Assembly: GCA_964518635.1 (NCBI GenBank)
Contig: CAZFGK010000004.1
Span: 1-64,000 of the forward strand
From: CAZFGK01 sp964518635
Lineage (GTDB): Bacteria; Zixibacteria; MSB-5A5; GN15; FEB-12
Direction: 5' to 3'
Length of the DNA: 64,000 nucleotides
Part shown: piece by piece, positions 34,172 through 43,555 of the stretch
Numbering within the stretch: the stretch's first letter is position 1
Layout: every line of letters begins with the position of its first letter
The notes under the pieces: generated by a model
The model's input: only the letters and a program-made list of their open reading frames with translations
What the model was told of the DNA's origin: nothing
The model's database searches: none
Program-made: the position numbers and the translations under genes

Positions 34172-35992
34172 TCATGACTGGCGAATGACCAACCCGAGTT
34201 CGTCGAGCTGGTGTTGTTCGATTGGTGATGGAGAGCTATCCATTGGGGATATCCCACCAGCAGTCTTCGGAAATGAGATGACATCTCGAATTGAATCTGC
34301 GCCGGTCAGAATAGTAACCAGACGGTCAAATCCCATACCGATTCCGGCGTGCGGCGGCGCGCCATATTCAAGCGCGCGAAGCAGAAAGCCGAACATCCGA
34401 TCGGCGCGATTGGCATCAATGCCGAGAATATTCAGGACTTTCTCCTGCAAATCCCGCCGATTGATTCGTTGTCCACCAGAGCCGATCTCTATCCCGTTAA
34501 TAACCAGATCATACTGATTGGCGCGTGCCTGTCGCCACGGGTGACGGAGATCAGTCGGCGGAATGTCGGAGGTAAAACCGGCATCAATCAACCCAAGATC
34601 TTCTTCGATTGGATGTGATACGATGTTATGCATCGCATCCCAGCGTTTTGAATCTGCGTCGTAGTCAAAAAGCGGAAATCTGGTGACCCAGAGTGCTTCG
34701 TATTTTGATTCATCAATCAATTTATGCTCGCGGCCAAGGTGAAGTCGCAGCTGTCCAAGAATTGATTCCGCCTTGTAGCTGACATCGGAGATGATAAAGA
34801 GTGCGTCGCCGGTTTTGCATCCGGCAGCTTCGCAGACCGACTGCATCAGTTCGGGGCCGAGATGTTTTGACAGCGGACTTTTTCTCTCTTCCGGCTGACA
34901 CAAAATGTAACCAAGTCCGCCTGCACCGAGAGAACGAGCACGTTCGGTGAGATCATCGAGCTGTTTTCGGCTGAATGATCCACCGCCGGGCATGACAATT
35001 CCCTTTACCACACCGCCACGTGCAAGAGCATCAGAGAAAACAGCAAAGCTGCTACCCGCGACGATTTTGGAGAGATCAACCAGTTCCATGCCGAAACGAA
35101 GATCGGGCTTGTCGATCCCCCATCGGTTCATCACCTCGCTGTAATCTAAGCGTGGAAATGTCGTCGGAAGTGAGACATTCAGAATCGTTTTGAAGACATG
35201 CCCGATCAGTCCCTCGACGACGGTCCAGACATCGACCGGAGTGACATAGGACATCTCCATATCGATCTGGGTATGTTCCGGCTGACGATCGGCGCGAAGG
35301 TCTTCATCGCGGAGACAGCGGGCGAGCTGAAAATATTTGTCGAAGCCAGAGACCATGAGAATCTGTTTGAGCAACTGCGGCGATTGCGGGAGGGCGTAAA
35401 ACTTTCCCGGATTTACGCGACTGGGGACAACATAGTCACGTGCCCCTTCCGGAGTCGAACGAATCAGGAGCGGAGTCTCGATTTCGTAAAATCCCTGTCC
35501 GCTCAGAAAATTCCTGACGGCCAGGGCGGCCTCATGCCGTACTCGAAGATTCTCCTGCAGTGGTTTTCGACGAAGATCAAGATATCGATACTCCAGACGA
35601 GTCAGTTCATTCGCCTGTGAAAATTCGGAAATTTCGAATGGCGGAGTTTTCGATTCGGCGAGGATATGAAACTCGTCGAGGACGACTTCAATTTCACCAG
35701 TCGCGAGTTTCGGATTGATCATCCCCTCAGGTCTGCTGGCAACTGTGCCGGAGACTGCGACGACAAACTCTGAACGGGCCCGTTCGGCGGCGGCGGCATA
35801 TTCAGCTGATACCTGAGTCGGATTGAGGACGACCTGAGTGAGCCCATATCGATCACGAAGATCGAAGAAAAGAAGGCCACCATGATTCCGGTAATTTGCA
35901 ACCCAGCCATTCAGCCGAACTCGGCTGCCGATATGGCTGGCGCGAAGAATTCCGCAGGTATGTGTTCGCTTGAGTTCAGAAAAATGAGGCAC
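34172..35992 (-). CDS. aspS: Aspartate--tRNA ligase, bacterial type
   Basis: Class II synthetase of 606 residues, the normal length for bacterial AspRS with the GAD insertion domain. N-terminal OB-fold anticodon domain (RVRLNGWVANYRNHGGLLFFDLRD), motif 2 with RCLRDEDLRADRQPEHTQID, and C-terminal motif 3 GIGMGFDRLV. AspRS of organisms lacking asparaginyl-tRNA synthetase may be non-discriminating; this cannot be told here. Head of the phoH cluster operon; its promoter must lie in 35993-36100. Confidence 0.97.
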   Translation of the reverse strand: MPHFSELKRTHTCGILRASHIGSRVRLNGWVANYRNHGGLLFFDLRDRYGLTQVVLNPTQVSAEYAAAAERARSEFVVAVSGTVASRPEGMINPKLATGEIEVVLDEFHILAESKTPPFEISEFSQANELTRLEYRYLDLRRKPLQENLRVRHEAALAVRNFLSGQGFYEIETPLLIRSTPEGARDYVVPSRVNPGKFYALPQSPQLLKQILMVSGFDKYFQLARCLRDEDLRADRQPEHTQIDMEMSYVTPVDVWTVVEGLIGHVFKTILNVSLPTTFPRLDYSEVMNRWGIDKPDLRFGMELVDLSKIVAGSSFAVFSDALARGGVVKGIVMPGGGSFSRKQLDDLTERARSLGAGGLGYILCQPEERKSPLSKHLGPELMQSVCEAAGCKTGDALFIISDVSYKAESILGQLRLHLGREHKLIDESKYEALWVTRFPLFDYDADSKRWDAMHNIVSHPIEEDLGLIDAGFTSDIPPTDLRHPWRQARANQYDLVINGIEIGSGGQRINRRDLQEKVLNILGIDANRADRMFGFLLRALEYGAPPHAGIGMGFDRLVTILTGADSIRDVISFPKTAGGISPMDSSPSPIEQHQLDELGLVIRQS

Positions 35993-36491
35993 GTAGGGAA
36001 ATTAGTGCCCTTCCGCGCGGGCGGATGGGACTCCAGAGGATGTTTGGTGTGGTGGTCGCATCAGTGAAAACAAGATATGATCATACCAGCCGAACGTCAA
36101 TACTGGCTGCTCGTTAGGAAAATTTGCATGATTGGGAGATCACGAAACAGGAACCAGCCGAAGTTTCTTCATTCAGTTTCAGAAGTGCCTCTCATGCGAC
36201 TGACGGCCATTTCGTGCCAATTGCGCCGCGAATTCTGCGTTTGATAGGCGAATAAGCAGACGAGAACGTACGTTACTCACGTAATCTGAACGAACGGTGA
36301 TCGGAAATGATGGAGAAACGCAAAATTTGGTGAATGAATTGGAAGTTGCTGAACATTTTCAGGGAATTCGCGTAGTACATATGAAGTTCATAGTTTAAGA
36401 AAGCCCGCTGCACTGAACTCGGCGATTAGACACCCCGAGTGACAATAGAGTTCTCAGGCAGTCCTTGTCCCTATGGTACCCTATGCCTGAC
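35993..36491 (+). ncRNA. Candidate small RNA region upstream of an orphan plus-strand terminator
   Basis: About 500 bases hold no convincing ORF, but a textbook terminator for plus-strand transcripts ends the stretch (36492-36527), and no plus-strand gene lies upstream of it since all neighbours are on the minus strand. Near its end are foldable segments: CTGC-A-CTG-AACTC (36408-36420) with GAGTT..CAG-G-CAG (36448-36461), and TCAGGCA (36454-36460) with TGCCTGA (36484-36490). These two structures share TCAGGCA and exclude each other. No match to tmRNA, RNase P RNA or SRP RNA motifs; 6S RNA cannot be excluded. The 5' end is unknown. Confidence 0.45.
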
Positions 36492-36527
36492 GAGCCATCC
36501 AGCCCTAACTGGATGGCTCACTTTTTT
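36492..36527 (+). terminator. Strong intrinsic terminator, plus strand
   Basis: Perfect 11-bp stem GAGCCATCCAG/CTGGATGGCTC, loop CCCTAA, then A and CTTTTTT. On the minus strand no T-run follows, so it serves plus-strand RNA only. It lies 9 bases beyond the end of the minus-strand EamA gene and cannot belong to that gene. Confidence 0.9.
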
Positions 36528-36535
36528 GTGGGGGA

Positions 36536-37420
36536 TTACGTCTGTTTTCTTTCGGCGAGCCATACCCCACCTAGGATGCACAATGCGCCGATCACCAGAT
36601 AGGTACTGATTGGCTCGTTCAACAGCGGAACGGCCAGAACGGTTGTAGCGATCGGTTCGAGATAGAGATAGACCCCTGCACGCGCCGCGCCGATCTTTGC
36701 GATGGCAGTCTGCCAGAACCACTGCGAAAGAGTGCCGAGTGTCCCTAAAAAGAGAAGCGCGATCCATCCGGTTGATGACATCGCCATCAGTCCCTTATGA
36801 TCAGCGGTTGGGGAAAGGGGGGAATCAGCAAGCAGGAGACTCCATACGATTGAAATCGCGGCAAGAGGGAGAAAAGCAAGGAAGGTCGTCGCCAATGGTG
36901 CTCTTTCGGGAATGAGACGGCGGCTTAGAATTGAATAAATAGCCCAGGTGTGAGCTGAAAGAAGGACCAGCCAGTCACCGATATTCCCAAAGTTCGCAAG
37001 GGATGAAAAATCGCCGTTTCCGATGAGCAAAACAACTCCAAAGGTGGCGAGAAATATCCCTCCCCATTGCCAGAATGAAAGGCGCTCACGAAGAAACAGG
37101 GCACTGAGTGCGGCGGTCACCAGCGGGGTAATAGTGATCATCCAGCCGGTCTTGGAAGCAGTGGTAAACTGAAGCCCGATCACCTGCACAATAAAATGAG
37201 CACAGACAACGAGTGATACTGCAAGCAGCATCCATTTGTCTCGCTCGACGGGAAGCAGTCGAATTTTCAAATGACGAATCAGGGCATAAAGAATCGGCAG
37301 ACCGATCAGAAAGCGGCCGGCGACCAGTTCCATCGGTGTCATGAATGCCAGACAGATTTTCGTGGCCACAAATGTCCATCCCCAGATAATCACCGCTGCA
37401 AGGAGTAGTAATCGAGTCAT
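36536..37420 (-). CDS. EamA/DMT-family transporter B
   Basis: A 294-residue polytopic protein with ten hydrophobic helices in two EamA repeats (WGWTFVATKICLAFMTPMELVAGRFLIG in the first, LYLEPIATTVLAVPLLNE in the second). DMT exporters move metabolites or amino acids; the substrate is unpredictable. ATG 37420 overlaps the stop of the sister gene as ATGA. Its own terminator is not evident. Confidence 0.9.
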   Translation of the reverse strand: MTRLLLLAAVIIWGWTFVATKICLAFMTPMELVAGRFLIGLPILYALIRHLKIRLLPVERDKWMLLAVSLVVCAHFIVQVIGLQFTTASKTGWMITITPLVTAALSALFLRERLSFWQWGGIFLATFGVVLLIGNGDFSSLANFGNIGDWLVLLSAHTWAIYSILSRRLIPERAPLATTFLAFLPLAAISIVWSLLLADSPLSPTADHKGLMAMSSTGWIALLFLGTLGTLSQWFWQTAIAKIGAARAGVYLYLEPIATTVLAVPLLNEPISTYLVIGALCILGGVWLAERKQT

Positions 37421-38313
37421 GCACTTTTCCTTTTCGGTTTTGATTCCGCCAGGTGGACGCCGATTGCAATGGCCATCGCTCCTATCCAGAGCCAACCAGT
37501 AGGATGCTCACCCAGCAGCATCCAGGCGAAGAAAACGGTGATCAGAGGCTCGATATACAAGTACACGCTACTTTCAGCAGTTGAATACAGACGCAGCCCT
37601 TCGGACCAGAACCAGAATGCAAGGGCCAGACATCCGACGCCGAGATAGACGAGATGCCAGAGAACTCCAACACTCCATCCCTCCGTATGTGAAATCATCC
37701 CCTGCGAGAGCGCGACCGGAACAAAGATGACTGCTGCAATGCTTGTTATCCAAAATGTCCCAATTAAAGGAGAAACGAAGGTTGTGAGTCGCTTCATGAG
37801 AATCGTATAGACTGCCCACGTTCCACAGGTAGCGAGAACGAGAAGATTTCCTTTACTCGTGACAGTGCCACTGGATAAAACCGCGGGGGTGTTGTCCAGA
37901 AGAATGACACCAGCCGAAGCAATCAACATCCCGACCCAATGACGCCAGGTTGGTTGCTCTCGCAGCCAGAGCCAGGCAAGCAGGACGGTGACGAGTGGTG
38001 CGACGGTGAGAATCCAGGCCGAATGAGAGGCGGTGGTCTCTTTCATTCCTTCTGACATAATGAAGAAATGAAAGAAGAGGACAACGGCGGTGATCCCCAT
38101 GAGTATCCATCCCTGACGGGGGATGAGTTTCTGGCGAGAGAACTTCAGGAGTATAGCAAGAGTCGGTACAGCAAGCAGGAGACGAACTGCGACCAGATCA
38201 AGTGGAGTCACCTGTGCGAGTACTGCCTTTATTGATACGTACGATCCCCCCCACAAAACAACTGCAGCCAAGATCGCGAGAGTGGCAAGTAGCTTGGGTG
38301 AGCGGGGCATCAT
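37417..38313 (-). CDS. EamA/DMT-family transporter A
   Basis: A 298-residue ten-helix EamA transporter, paralogue of the next gene with shared motifs (TPLDLVAVRLLLAVP; VYLYIEPLITVFFAWMLLGE). ATG 38313 (MMPRSPKLL) is preferred: it is followed by the first helix, while the open frame to 38388 adds a polar extension without a ribosome site. Two overlapping paralogues suggest a heteromeric or recently duplicated exporter pair. Confidence 0.9.
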   Translation of the reverse strand: MMPRSPKLLATLAILAAVVLWGGSYVSIKAVLAQVTPLDLVAVRLLLAVPTLAILLKFSRQKLIPRQGWILMGITAVVLFFHFFIMSEGMKETTASHSAWILTVAPLVTVLLAWLWLREQPTWRHWVGMLIASAGVILLDNTPAVLSSGTVTSKGNLLVLATCGTWAVYTILMKRLTTFVSPLIGTFWITSIAAVIFVPVALSQGMISHTEGWSVGVLWHLVYLGVGCLALAFWFWSEGLRLYSTAESSVYLYIEPLITVFFAWMLLGEHPTGWLWIGAMAIAIGVHLAESKPKRKSA

Positions 38314-38450
38314 CAAAAGTGCAGTATCCTCTTTCAGTTGACAAGCCCTACTTACCTTGTCTACAATTTGAAAAGAATTGCTCCGCACTCATTCGCGCAG
38401 CAGTCATTCGTGTTCTCGATCTGTCAATTGCTCAAGGAGGAGCTATAAGA

Positions 38451-39401
38451 GTGCCACTTTTCCATAAAGTCTCTCGTATCACTTTTTCGATTCTGCTTTT
38501 CACTCTTCTCGTTTCACTCTTCACATTCAATCTTTCAGCACAGCCATCGGATGACCAGAAGAAAGCATTGCTGGCGGCAGATTCTGCCGGCGGATGGGTG
38601 TCGAGTGGTGAGATCGGATTTGCCGCAACTCAGGCATCGTATAGTGACAGCTGGGTTGGTGGTGAAGCCGGTTCACTCTCATGGGCGGCGTCATTCCGTG
38701 GGGATGCCACTCGCAAACTTTCGCAATCGCTCCGATTTCGTTCAACGCTGAAACTCCAGTTTGGTCAAACTCTGAGCCAGATCACTGATGAAAACGGGGA
38801 GACCCAGTGGCAGAAACCGAGAAAATCGACCGATCTGATTGACTGGGAAAATCTGGCATGGTTTGATCTGCGCGGATTTGCTGATCCTTATCTTGCATTT
38901 CGTGTTGAGTCCCGGTTTGTAGATGAGTCGGTGGTTGGTTTTCGGAGATACTTCACGCCGATCCTTCTGACTGAGTCAGGCGGTTTTCAGCGGATCTTTG
39001 TCAACAAGCCGAAAGAGCTGGAATTCAGAAGCCGACTCGGTTTTGCGCTACGTCAGACAATCACCGACGTGGTCATTGATGCTTCATTGAAACAATCAGA
39101 GCGAAAGACACTCTCTGATGGTGGTATTGAATCGATCAGTGATCTGCTGGTAAAGCTATCCGACAAGATGACGTACAATTCAAAACTCGGACTCTTCAAG
39201 GCAGTTTTTGCTTCGCAGCAGATCAGAGATCTCAACGATAACTGGATGACTTTCGATTTGAATTGGGAGCACGCAGTCACCGCATCCCTTTCAAAAGTGC
39301 TCCAGACCAGTCTGTATCTCCAGTTGCTTTACGACAAGGAGATTACCGATCAGGTACGAGTGAAGCAGACTCTCGGAGCGGGTCTAAGCTACAAGCTCTG
39401 A
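38451..39401 (+). CDS. DUF3078-like outer-membrane protein
   Basis: A 316-residue protein: GTG start 8 nt after GGAGGAG, signal peptide ending FNLSAQ, then beta-strand-rich sequence ending in an aromatic/hydrophobic terminus (LGAGLSYKL). The pattern (WVSSGEIGFAATQASYSDSWVGGE, tryptophan-rich repeats, RVESRF) resembles the DUF3078 barrels of Bacteroidetes-related bacteria, role unknown. A longer frame back to 38202 overlaps the divergent EamA gene and lacks a start signal. Confidence 0.75.
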   Translation: MPLFHKVSRITFSILLFTLLVSLFTFNLSAQPSDDQKKALLAADSAGGWVSSGEIGFAATQASYSDSWVGGEAGSLSWAASFRGDATRKLSQSLRFRSTLKLQFGQTLSQITDENGETQWQKPRKSTDLIDWENLAWFDLRGFADPYLAFRVESRFVDESVVGFRRYFTPILLTESGGFQRIFVNKPKELEFRSRLGFALRQTITDVVIDASLKQSERKTLSDGGIESISDLLVKLSDKMTYNSKLGLFKAVFASQQIRDLNDNWMTFDLNWEHAVTASLSKVLQTSLYLQLLYDKEITDQVRVKQTLGAGLSYKL

Positions 39402-39478
39402 TAAAAAATGCAGCATTCGAGTGATCCCTTTCGGTCGTGTGCCGAATTGCGAAACGATAAACAGTGGAGGAATGAGTG

Positions 39479-39847
39479 ATGCTCAACGATTTCAAGGCCT
39501 TTGTACTACGTGGGAATGTGCTGGATCTGGCGGTCGGTGTCATTATCGGGGCGGCCTTCGGCACCATTGTTAATTCCTTTGTAACCGATGTCATGATGCC
39601 CCCTATTGGTGCGGTAGTTGGCGGAGTCGATTTCAGCAATCTCTTCTTTGTCATTAAAGATGGAGCGACCGGCGGACCGTATGTAAGTCTCAAGGCCGCG
39701 CAGGATGCCGGGGCGGTGACGATCAACTACGGGGCGTTTCTGACCAATGTCGTGAATTTTCTGATTATTGCCTTCTGTGTCTTCATGGTGATCAAGGCAG
39801 TCGGGAATTGGGCATCAAAGCTCGCCCCGGTTGAAGAGAAAAAGTAA
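39479..39847 (+). CDS. mscL: Large-conductance mechanosensitive channel
   Basis: A 122-residue osmotic safety valve of the inner membrane. N-terminal amphipathic helix, TM1 with NVLDLAVGVIIGAAFGTIVNSFVTDVMMPPIG, periplasmic loop, TM2 with NYGAFLTNVVNFLIIAFCVFMVIK, and a charged tail. GGAGG stands 8 nt before the ATG; a GTG directly before it (39476) is the other possible start. Confidence 0.96.
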   Translation: MLNDFKAFVLRGNVLDLAVGVIIGAAFGTIVNSFVTDVMMPPIGAVVGGVDFSNLFFVIKDGATGGPYVSLKAAQDAGAVTINYGAFLTNVVNFLIIAFCVFMVIKAVGNWASKLAPVEEKK

Positions 39848-39882
39848 ACACTCGATTCAACTGTTTATTGGTGAAAAGTATA

Positions 39883-39910
39883 CGGCCCTCGTTCACACGA
39901 ACGAGGGCCG
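39883..39910. terminator. Bidirectional terminator between mscL and SRP RNA
   Basis: Perfect 12-bp stem CGGCCCTCGTTC/GAACGAGGGCCG with an ACAC loop. It is followed by AGTTCTTTAT on the plus strand and TATACTTTT on the minus strand. It lies after mscL on one side and the SRP RNA on the other and likely stops both. Confidence 0.8.
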
Positions 39911-39920
39911 AGTTCTTTAT

Positions 39921-40019
<99 letters not shown>

Positions 40020-40058
40020 GTTTCTTTGGATCGTTGTCATCTGTAAAAAATCAGAAAA

Positions 40059-40131
40059 TGGAGCAGGACGGGATCGAACCGACGGCCTCCACATTGCGAA
40101 CGTGGCGCTCTCCCAACTGAGCTACTGCCCC
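40059..40131 (-). tRNA. tRNA-Ala (anticodon CGC)
   Basis: A 73-nt cloverleaf on the minus strand. Acceptor GGGGCAG/CTGCTCC contains the alanine identity pair G3-U70; D arm GCTC..GAGC; anticodon loop TTCGCAA (anticodon CGC, reading GCG); T loop TTCGATC. The discriminator is A and no CCA is encoded. The T stem GTCGG/CCGTC has one T-T mismatch. Reads a codon used in this genome. Confidence 0.93.
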
Positions 40132-40189
40132 AAACGGGAGTGCAGACATAATAAATCGACCGCCCACTGGCAAGTCCGGACTGCGATCA

Positions 40190-40819
40190 TTAGATGATAA
40201 TGCCGAATCGAAACATGAAAATGGGAGAAAGGGTGACCGTCGGATTATCCGGCCAGATTCGCGGAAACCAGAGAATCGACCCCCCAACCAGCCATTTCAT
40301 ACGTGAGTCAGTTGAAAGATTCAGATCGACCCCCGTACGGAGTATCAGGAAGGATTTTTCACGGATTGGCATATTCTTGTCTGAAACATAGCCAATTCCA
40401 ATGGTAGTCAGTGGTTTGATCAGCATGCGTTGATCACTCGATTCAAAGCTGTACTTAAATCCTGTAGAGAGTACCAGGAAACGTGTATGCGCTTCAAATG
40501 CGGCCAGATCATGCAAATCGGCATCGATTGCTAGTGCCAAGGGACGGCGAAACGGGATTTCGAATCCAAATCCCCCACTTAATGCAATTCGGGAGTTTTC
40601 TATGATTCGGTTATATCGAATCGTCGAGGGTGAAATGATTCCCAGGGAGACATGAATCCGAGAGGCACTCGATTTCATCACATAGTCAAACGGAGCTGCC
40701 TGCAACGAGACCGGCAACAGCGACAAAAGAAGACTGAACCCGATCATGGTGATCAGAAAAAAAGAAACATGATGAGTCAGTCGAAGGGTTCTCAAACGGG
40801 GGGAAGTTCCTAGTGGCAT
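40190..40819 (-). CDS. Small predicted outer-membrane barrel, unknown
   Basis: About 209 residues: basic N-terminus and hydrophobic signal (ending PVSLQAA), then alternating strands and a terminal aromatic strand (FMFRFGIII). No family recognised. The frame is open to a TTG at 40843; ATG 40819 is chosen as a more usual start but has no clear ribosome site, and a later ATG at about 40744 is also possible. It lies upstream of the tRNA and SRP RNA genes and divergent from dnaX. Confidence 0.55.
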   Translation of the reverse strand: MPLGTSPRLRTLRLTHHVSFFLITMIGFSLLLSLLPVSLQAAPFDYVMKSSASRIHVSLGIISPSTIRYNRIIENSRIALSGGFGFEIPFRRPLALAIDADLHDLAAFEAHTRFLVLSTGFKYSFESSDQRMLIKPLTTIGIGYVSDKNMPIREKSFLILRTGVDLNLSTDSRMKWLVGGSILWFPRIWPDNPTVTLSPIFMFRFGIII

Positions 40820-40846
40820 CGGGACAAGTACGGGCTTCCCCAAAAA

Positions 40847-42565
40847 ATGTCAAGGAACGAGCAGGAAAACGCCGAATTTGTGACTGGAGCGTGGGAAATC
40901 AGTTCGTATATTCCTTTTGTGTCAAATTATTCCCTCGCTCGTAAATATCGCCCACAGGGCTTCGATGATGTCATCGCGCAGGAGCATATCACGCGCACTC
41001 TTCGCAATGCCCTTCTGCAGGAGCGACTCGGTGCTGCCTATCTTTTTTGTGGTGTCCGCGGCACTGGTAAGACCACTTGCGCGCGAATTCTTGCCAAAGC
41101 AGTCAACTGCGAAAAGGGTCCAACCGACACCCCATGTGGTCTCTGCCCCTCCTGCATTGAGATAACGAATGGTCAGGGGATGGATGTCCTTGAGATCGAC
41201 GCCGCGTCGAATACGGGTGTCGATGATGTACGCACCCTGCGCGAAAATGTCCGATATCTTCCTACTCGCGGAAAGCGGCGGGTGTTTATTATCGATGAAG
41301 TTCACCGACTCTCACCCTCAGCCTTTGATGCTTTGCTAAAAACACTCGAAGAGCCGCCAATCCATGTCCTTTTTATCTTTGCTACCACCGAACCACTCAA
41401 AGTTCCTGATACGATTCTCTCACGTACGCAGCGATTCGATTTTCGCAGGGTTTCAGTCGATGACCTTGCCAATCATCTCTTAAAGATCGCCGCAGCAGAA
41501 GACTTGCAGGTGCAGCCCGAAGCAGCGCGGCTCCTTGCTCGTAAAGGGGAGGGTTCCGTTCGCGATGCCTTATCCCTTCTGGATCATGCCATTGCTTTTG
41601 CTGGAACGACTGTTACTGCCGTCTCTGTCGGGGAAGCACTCGGTCTGGTCGACAATACGCTGATCATTCGTTTCCTGAGCACCGTTGCCGCAAACGACTC
41701 GAAGAGTTCTCTGGCCATAGTCGGTACATTATTCAAAGAGGGGGTCGATATCGAAGATTTCCTCGTTGAGAGTGTGGAAATCATTCGACTGCTGCTTCAC
41801 TCCAAAGTGAATAACAGTATGAGTGCAGAGCTGATTGCACATGAGCAGTCTGCCGCACTTCTTGAAGCCGTAACGCTGGGAGACCTGGTACGGTATGCAC
41901 AGATTATGCAAGAGACAAAGGAGTCGGTCGACCGAGGGATCGATGAACACCTTGCTATGGATCTGCTCGCGATTCGTCTTGCCGAATTGAAATCTACCGT
42001 CTCACTGGATGCGCTTCTTGATCTGCTGCCAGAACAGAATAATCGAACGGACTCAAGCACATCGAGGAATTCAGTTCTGGCAGATAGCCCGTCTCCCAGA
42101 GTTACTCAATCTCCGCAGTCTCAGTCACCTGCACCTGTTCGAGCAACTGCAACTGCGCAGCCACTGAAAGCAACAGCGCCGGTTGCTCCCCCTCGCACTG
42201 AGAATTTACCGGAAGACCCCTGGCCTCGATTGTTGGTGGCAGTACGAAAACAATCACCGATGTTGTCATCCCAATTGTCGATGGCTGAGCCACGCTGGGA
42301 AGGGCGAGGACTTCTGCGGCTCCAGTTCCCCAGCGATCAACAAGGGGCATATCAATGGGTGCAGCGGGCTGATCAATCGGCGATTTTGACAAAGACAATT
42401 CGAGAGTTGTTTGGGCAAGGTTCGAGTTGGACCAGTGATGTCGGGGAAATGATGCCATCGGCACCGGATGAACGATCTGATGTTCAGCGTTCCCCTCAGG
42501 TGCAGCGATTGTTAGACAAGGTCGACGGCGACATTGTCAGCGTGCGAAGAAGTTCACAGTCATAA
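40847..42565 (+). CDS. dnaX: DNA polymerase III subunit gamma/tau
   Basis: Clamp-loader ATPase of the replisome. LARKYRPQGFDDVIAQ opens the family domain; Walker A is GVRGTGKTT, the zinc cluster has Cys at CEKGPTDTPCGLCPSC, Walker B is FIIDEVHRLS, and sensor 1 is IFATTEP. 572 residues counting from ATG 40847; a GTG at 40919 (VSNYSLARKYRP) gives the length usual for DnaX N-termini, and neither start has a clear ribosome site. No slippery AAAAAAG heptamer is seen. dnaX-ybaB-recR is a conserved replication/repair cluster. Confidence 0.95.
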   Translation: MSRNEQENAEFVTGAWEISSYIPFVSNYSLARKYRPQGFDDVIAQEHITRTLRNALLQERLGAAYLFCGVRGTGKTTCARILAKAVNCEKGPTDTPCGLCPSCIEITNGQGMDVLEIDAASNTGVDDVRTLRENVRYLPTRGKRRVFIIDEVHRLSPSAFDALLKTLEEPPIHVLFIFATTEPLKVPDTILSRTQRFDFRRVSVDDLANHLLKIAAAEDLQVQPEAARLLARKGEGSVRDALSLLDHAIAFAGTTVTAVSVGEALGLVDNTLIIRFLSTVAANDSKSSLAIVGTLFKEGVDIEDFLVESVEIIRLLLHSKVNNSMSAELIAHEQSAALLEAVTLGDLVRYAQIMQETKESVDRGIDEHLAMDLLAIRLAELKSTVSLDALLDLLPEQNNRTDSSTSRNSVLADSPSPRVTQSPQSQSPAPVRATATAQPLKATAPVAPPRTENLPEDPWPRLLVAVRKQSPMLSSQLSMAEPRWEGRGLLRLQFPSDQQGAYQWVQRADQSAILTKTIRELFGQGSSWTSDVGEMMPSAPDERSDVQRSPQVQRLLDKVDGDIVSVRRSSQS

Positions 42566-42584
42566 GGTTTCAAGGAGAAGCGAG

Positions 42585-42908
42585 ATGTTTGGCAAAGGTG
42601 GTCTTGGGGATCTGATGAAACAGGCACAGCAGATGCAATCCCGTATGGCAGAAGCGCAAAGCCAACTGGAAGATTCTCGCCATGAAGGATCAGCCGGTGG
42701 CGGTATGGTCAAAGTTATCCTCAGCGGGAAACATGATCTGATTTCTCTCTCTATCAATCCTGAAGTCGTCAATGCCGATGATGTTGCCATGCTTGAAGAT
42801 CTCGTCAAGGCGGCATTCACTCAGGCACGCAACAGTGCCTCAGCGATGCAGAAAGAGTTGATGCAGTCGGTCACCGGTGGACTCCCCATTCCGGGACTGA
42901 CACTCTAG
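42585..42908 (+). CDS. YbaB/EbfC nucleoid-associated protein
   Basis: A 107-residue DNA-binding dimer of the YbaB family: MKQAQQMQSRMAEAQSQL coiled N-terminal helix and GGGMVKVILSGKHDLISLSINPEVV strands. ATG 42585 follows AAGGAGAAG; the frame open further upstream runs into dnaX. Sits between dnaX and recR as usual, 4 nt before recR. Confidence 0.95.
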   Translation: MFGKGGLGDLMKQAQQMQSRMAEAQSQLEDSRHEGSAGGGMVKVILSGKHDLISLSINPEVVNADDVAMLEDLVKAAFTQARNSASAMQKELMQSVTGGLPIPGLTL

Positions 42909-42912
42909 ATCA

Positions 42913-43506
42913 ATGGAATCAGCTCGTTCACTCGATCGTCTAATCGCCCGTCTTTCGAAACTCCCCGGTATCGGACGAAAATCTGCGACCAGAATCGCCT
43001 TTCATATTCTCAAATTATCCGAAAATGACGCTTTCGATCTTTCTGATCTGATTCGTGAAGTGAAAGAGAAAGTCAGATTTTGCTCCATTTGCTGGACAAT
43101 GTCCGAAACTGATCCGTGCGATACCTGTGTCGATCAGAAGCGTCGCCGCGATCAGATTTGTGTCGTGGAAGAAGCAGTCGATGTATCGGCATTGATCAAG
43201 GCGGATGGCTATCGCGGACTTTTTCATGTGCTGGGTGGGCGACTCTCCCCGTTGGATGGAATCGGGCCGGAAGATTTACGGGTCAGAGAATTGTTGAATC
43301 GCCTTGGTGAAACCGTTACTGAAGTGATTATCGCGACAAATCCGACGGTAGAAGGGGAGGCCACCGCCGGCTATCTGTCACGGCTGATTAAACCGCTCGG
43401 TATTCGAGTCACCAGAATTGCACGCGGTCTCCCGGTGGGGAGTGATCTGGAGTTTGCAGATTCGGTCACGCTTGCTCGTGCTCTTGAAGGACGACAGGAC
43501 ATTTGA
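42913..43506 (+). CDS. recR: Recombination mediator RecR
   Basis: A 197-residue RecFOR-pathway protein for loading RecA at gaps. Helix-hairpin-helix LSKLPGIGRKSATRIAFHIL at 14-33, C4 zinc finger CSICWTMSETDPCDTC, and a Toprim domain with ICVVEEAVDVSALI. Starts 4 nt after ybaB, so coupled. Confidence 0.97.
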   Translation: MESARSLDRLIARLSKLPGIGRKSATRIAFHILKLSENDAFDLSDLIREVKEKVRFCSICWTMSETDPCDTCVDQKRRRDQICVVEEAVDVSALIKADGYRGLFHVLGGRLSPLDGIGPEDLRVRELLNRLGETVTEVIIATNPTVEGEATAGYLSRLIKPLGIRVTRIARGLPVGSDLEFADSVTLARALEGRQDI

Positions 43507-43555
43507 GACGCAGACCACAATTCAATGACACTTCACTCCGCAGCCGATTAGAAAC

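Noticed and set aside
36100..36490. tmRNA, RNase P RNA or SRP RNA identity for the gene-free stretch
   Set aside because: No tRNA-like TTCGA end with CCA, no RNase P core motifs, and SRP RNA is already at 39921-40019.
38202..38450. 83-codon extension of the DUF3078-like gene
   Set aside because: It overlaps the opposite-strand EamA gene, has no ribosome site and would hide the signal peptide.
40847..42565. Programmed frameshift in dnaX, as in E. coli
   Set aside because: No AAAAAAG slippery heptamer seen before the C-terminal region; only the full frame is supported.
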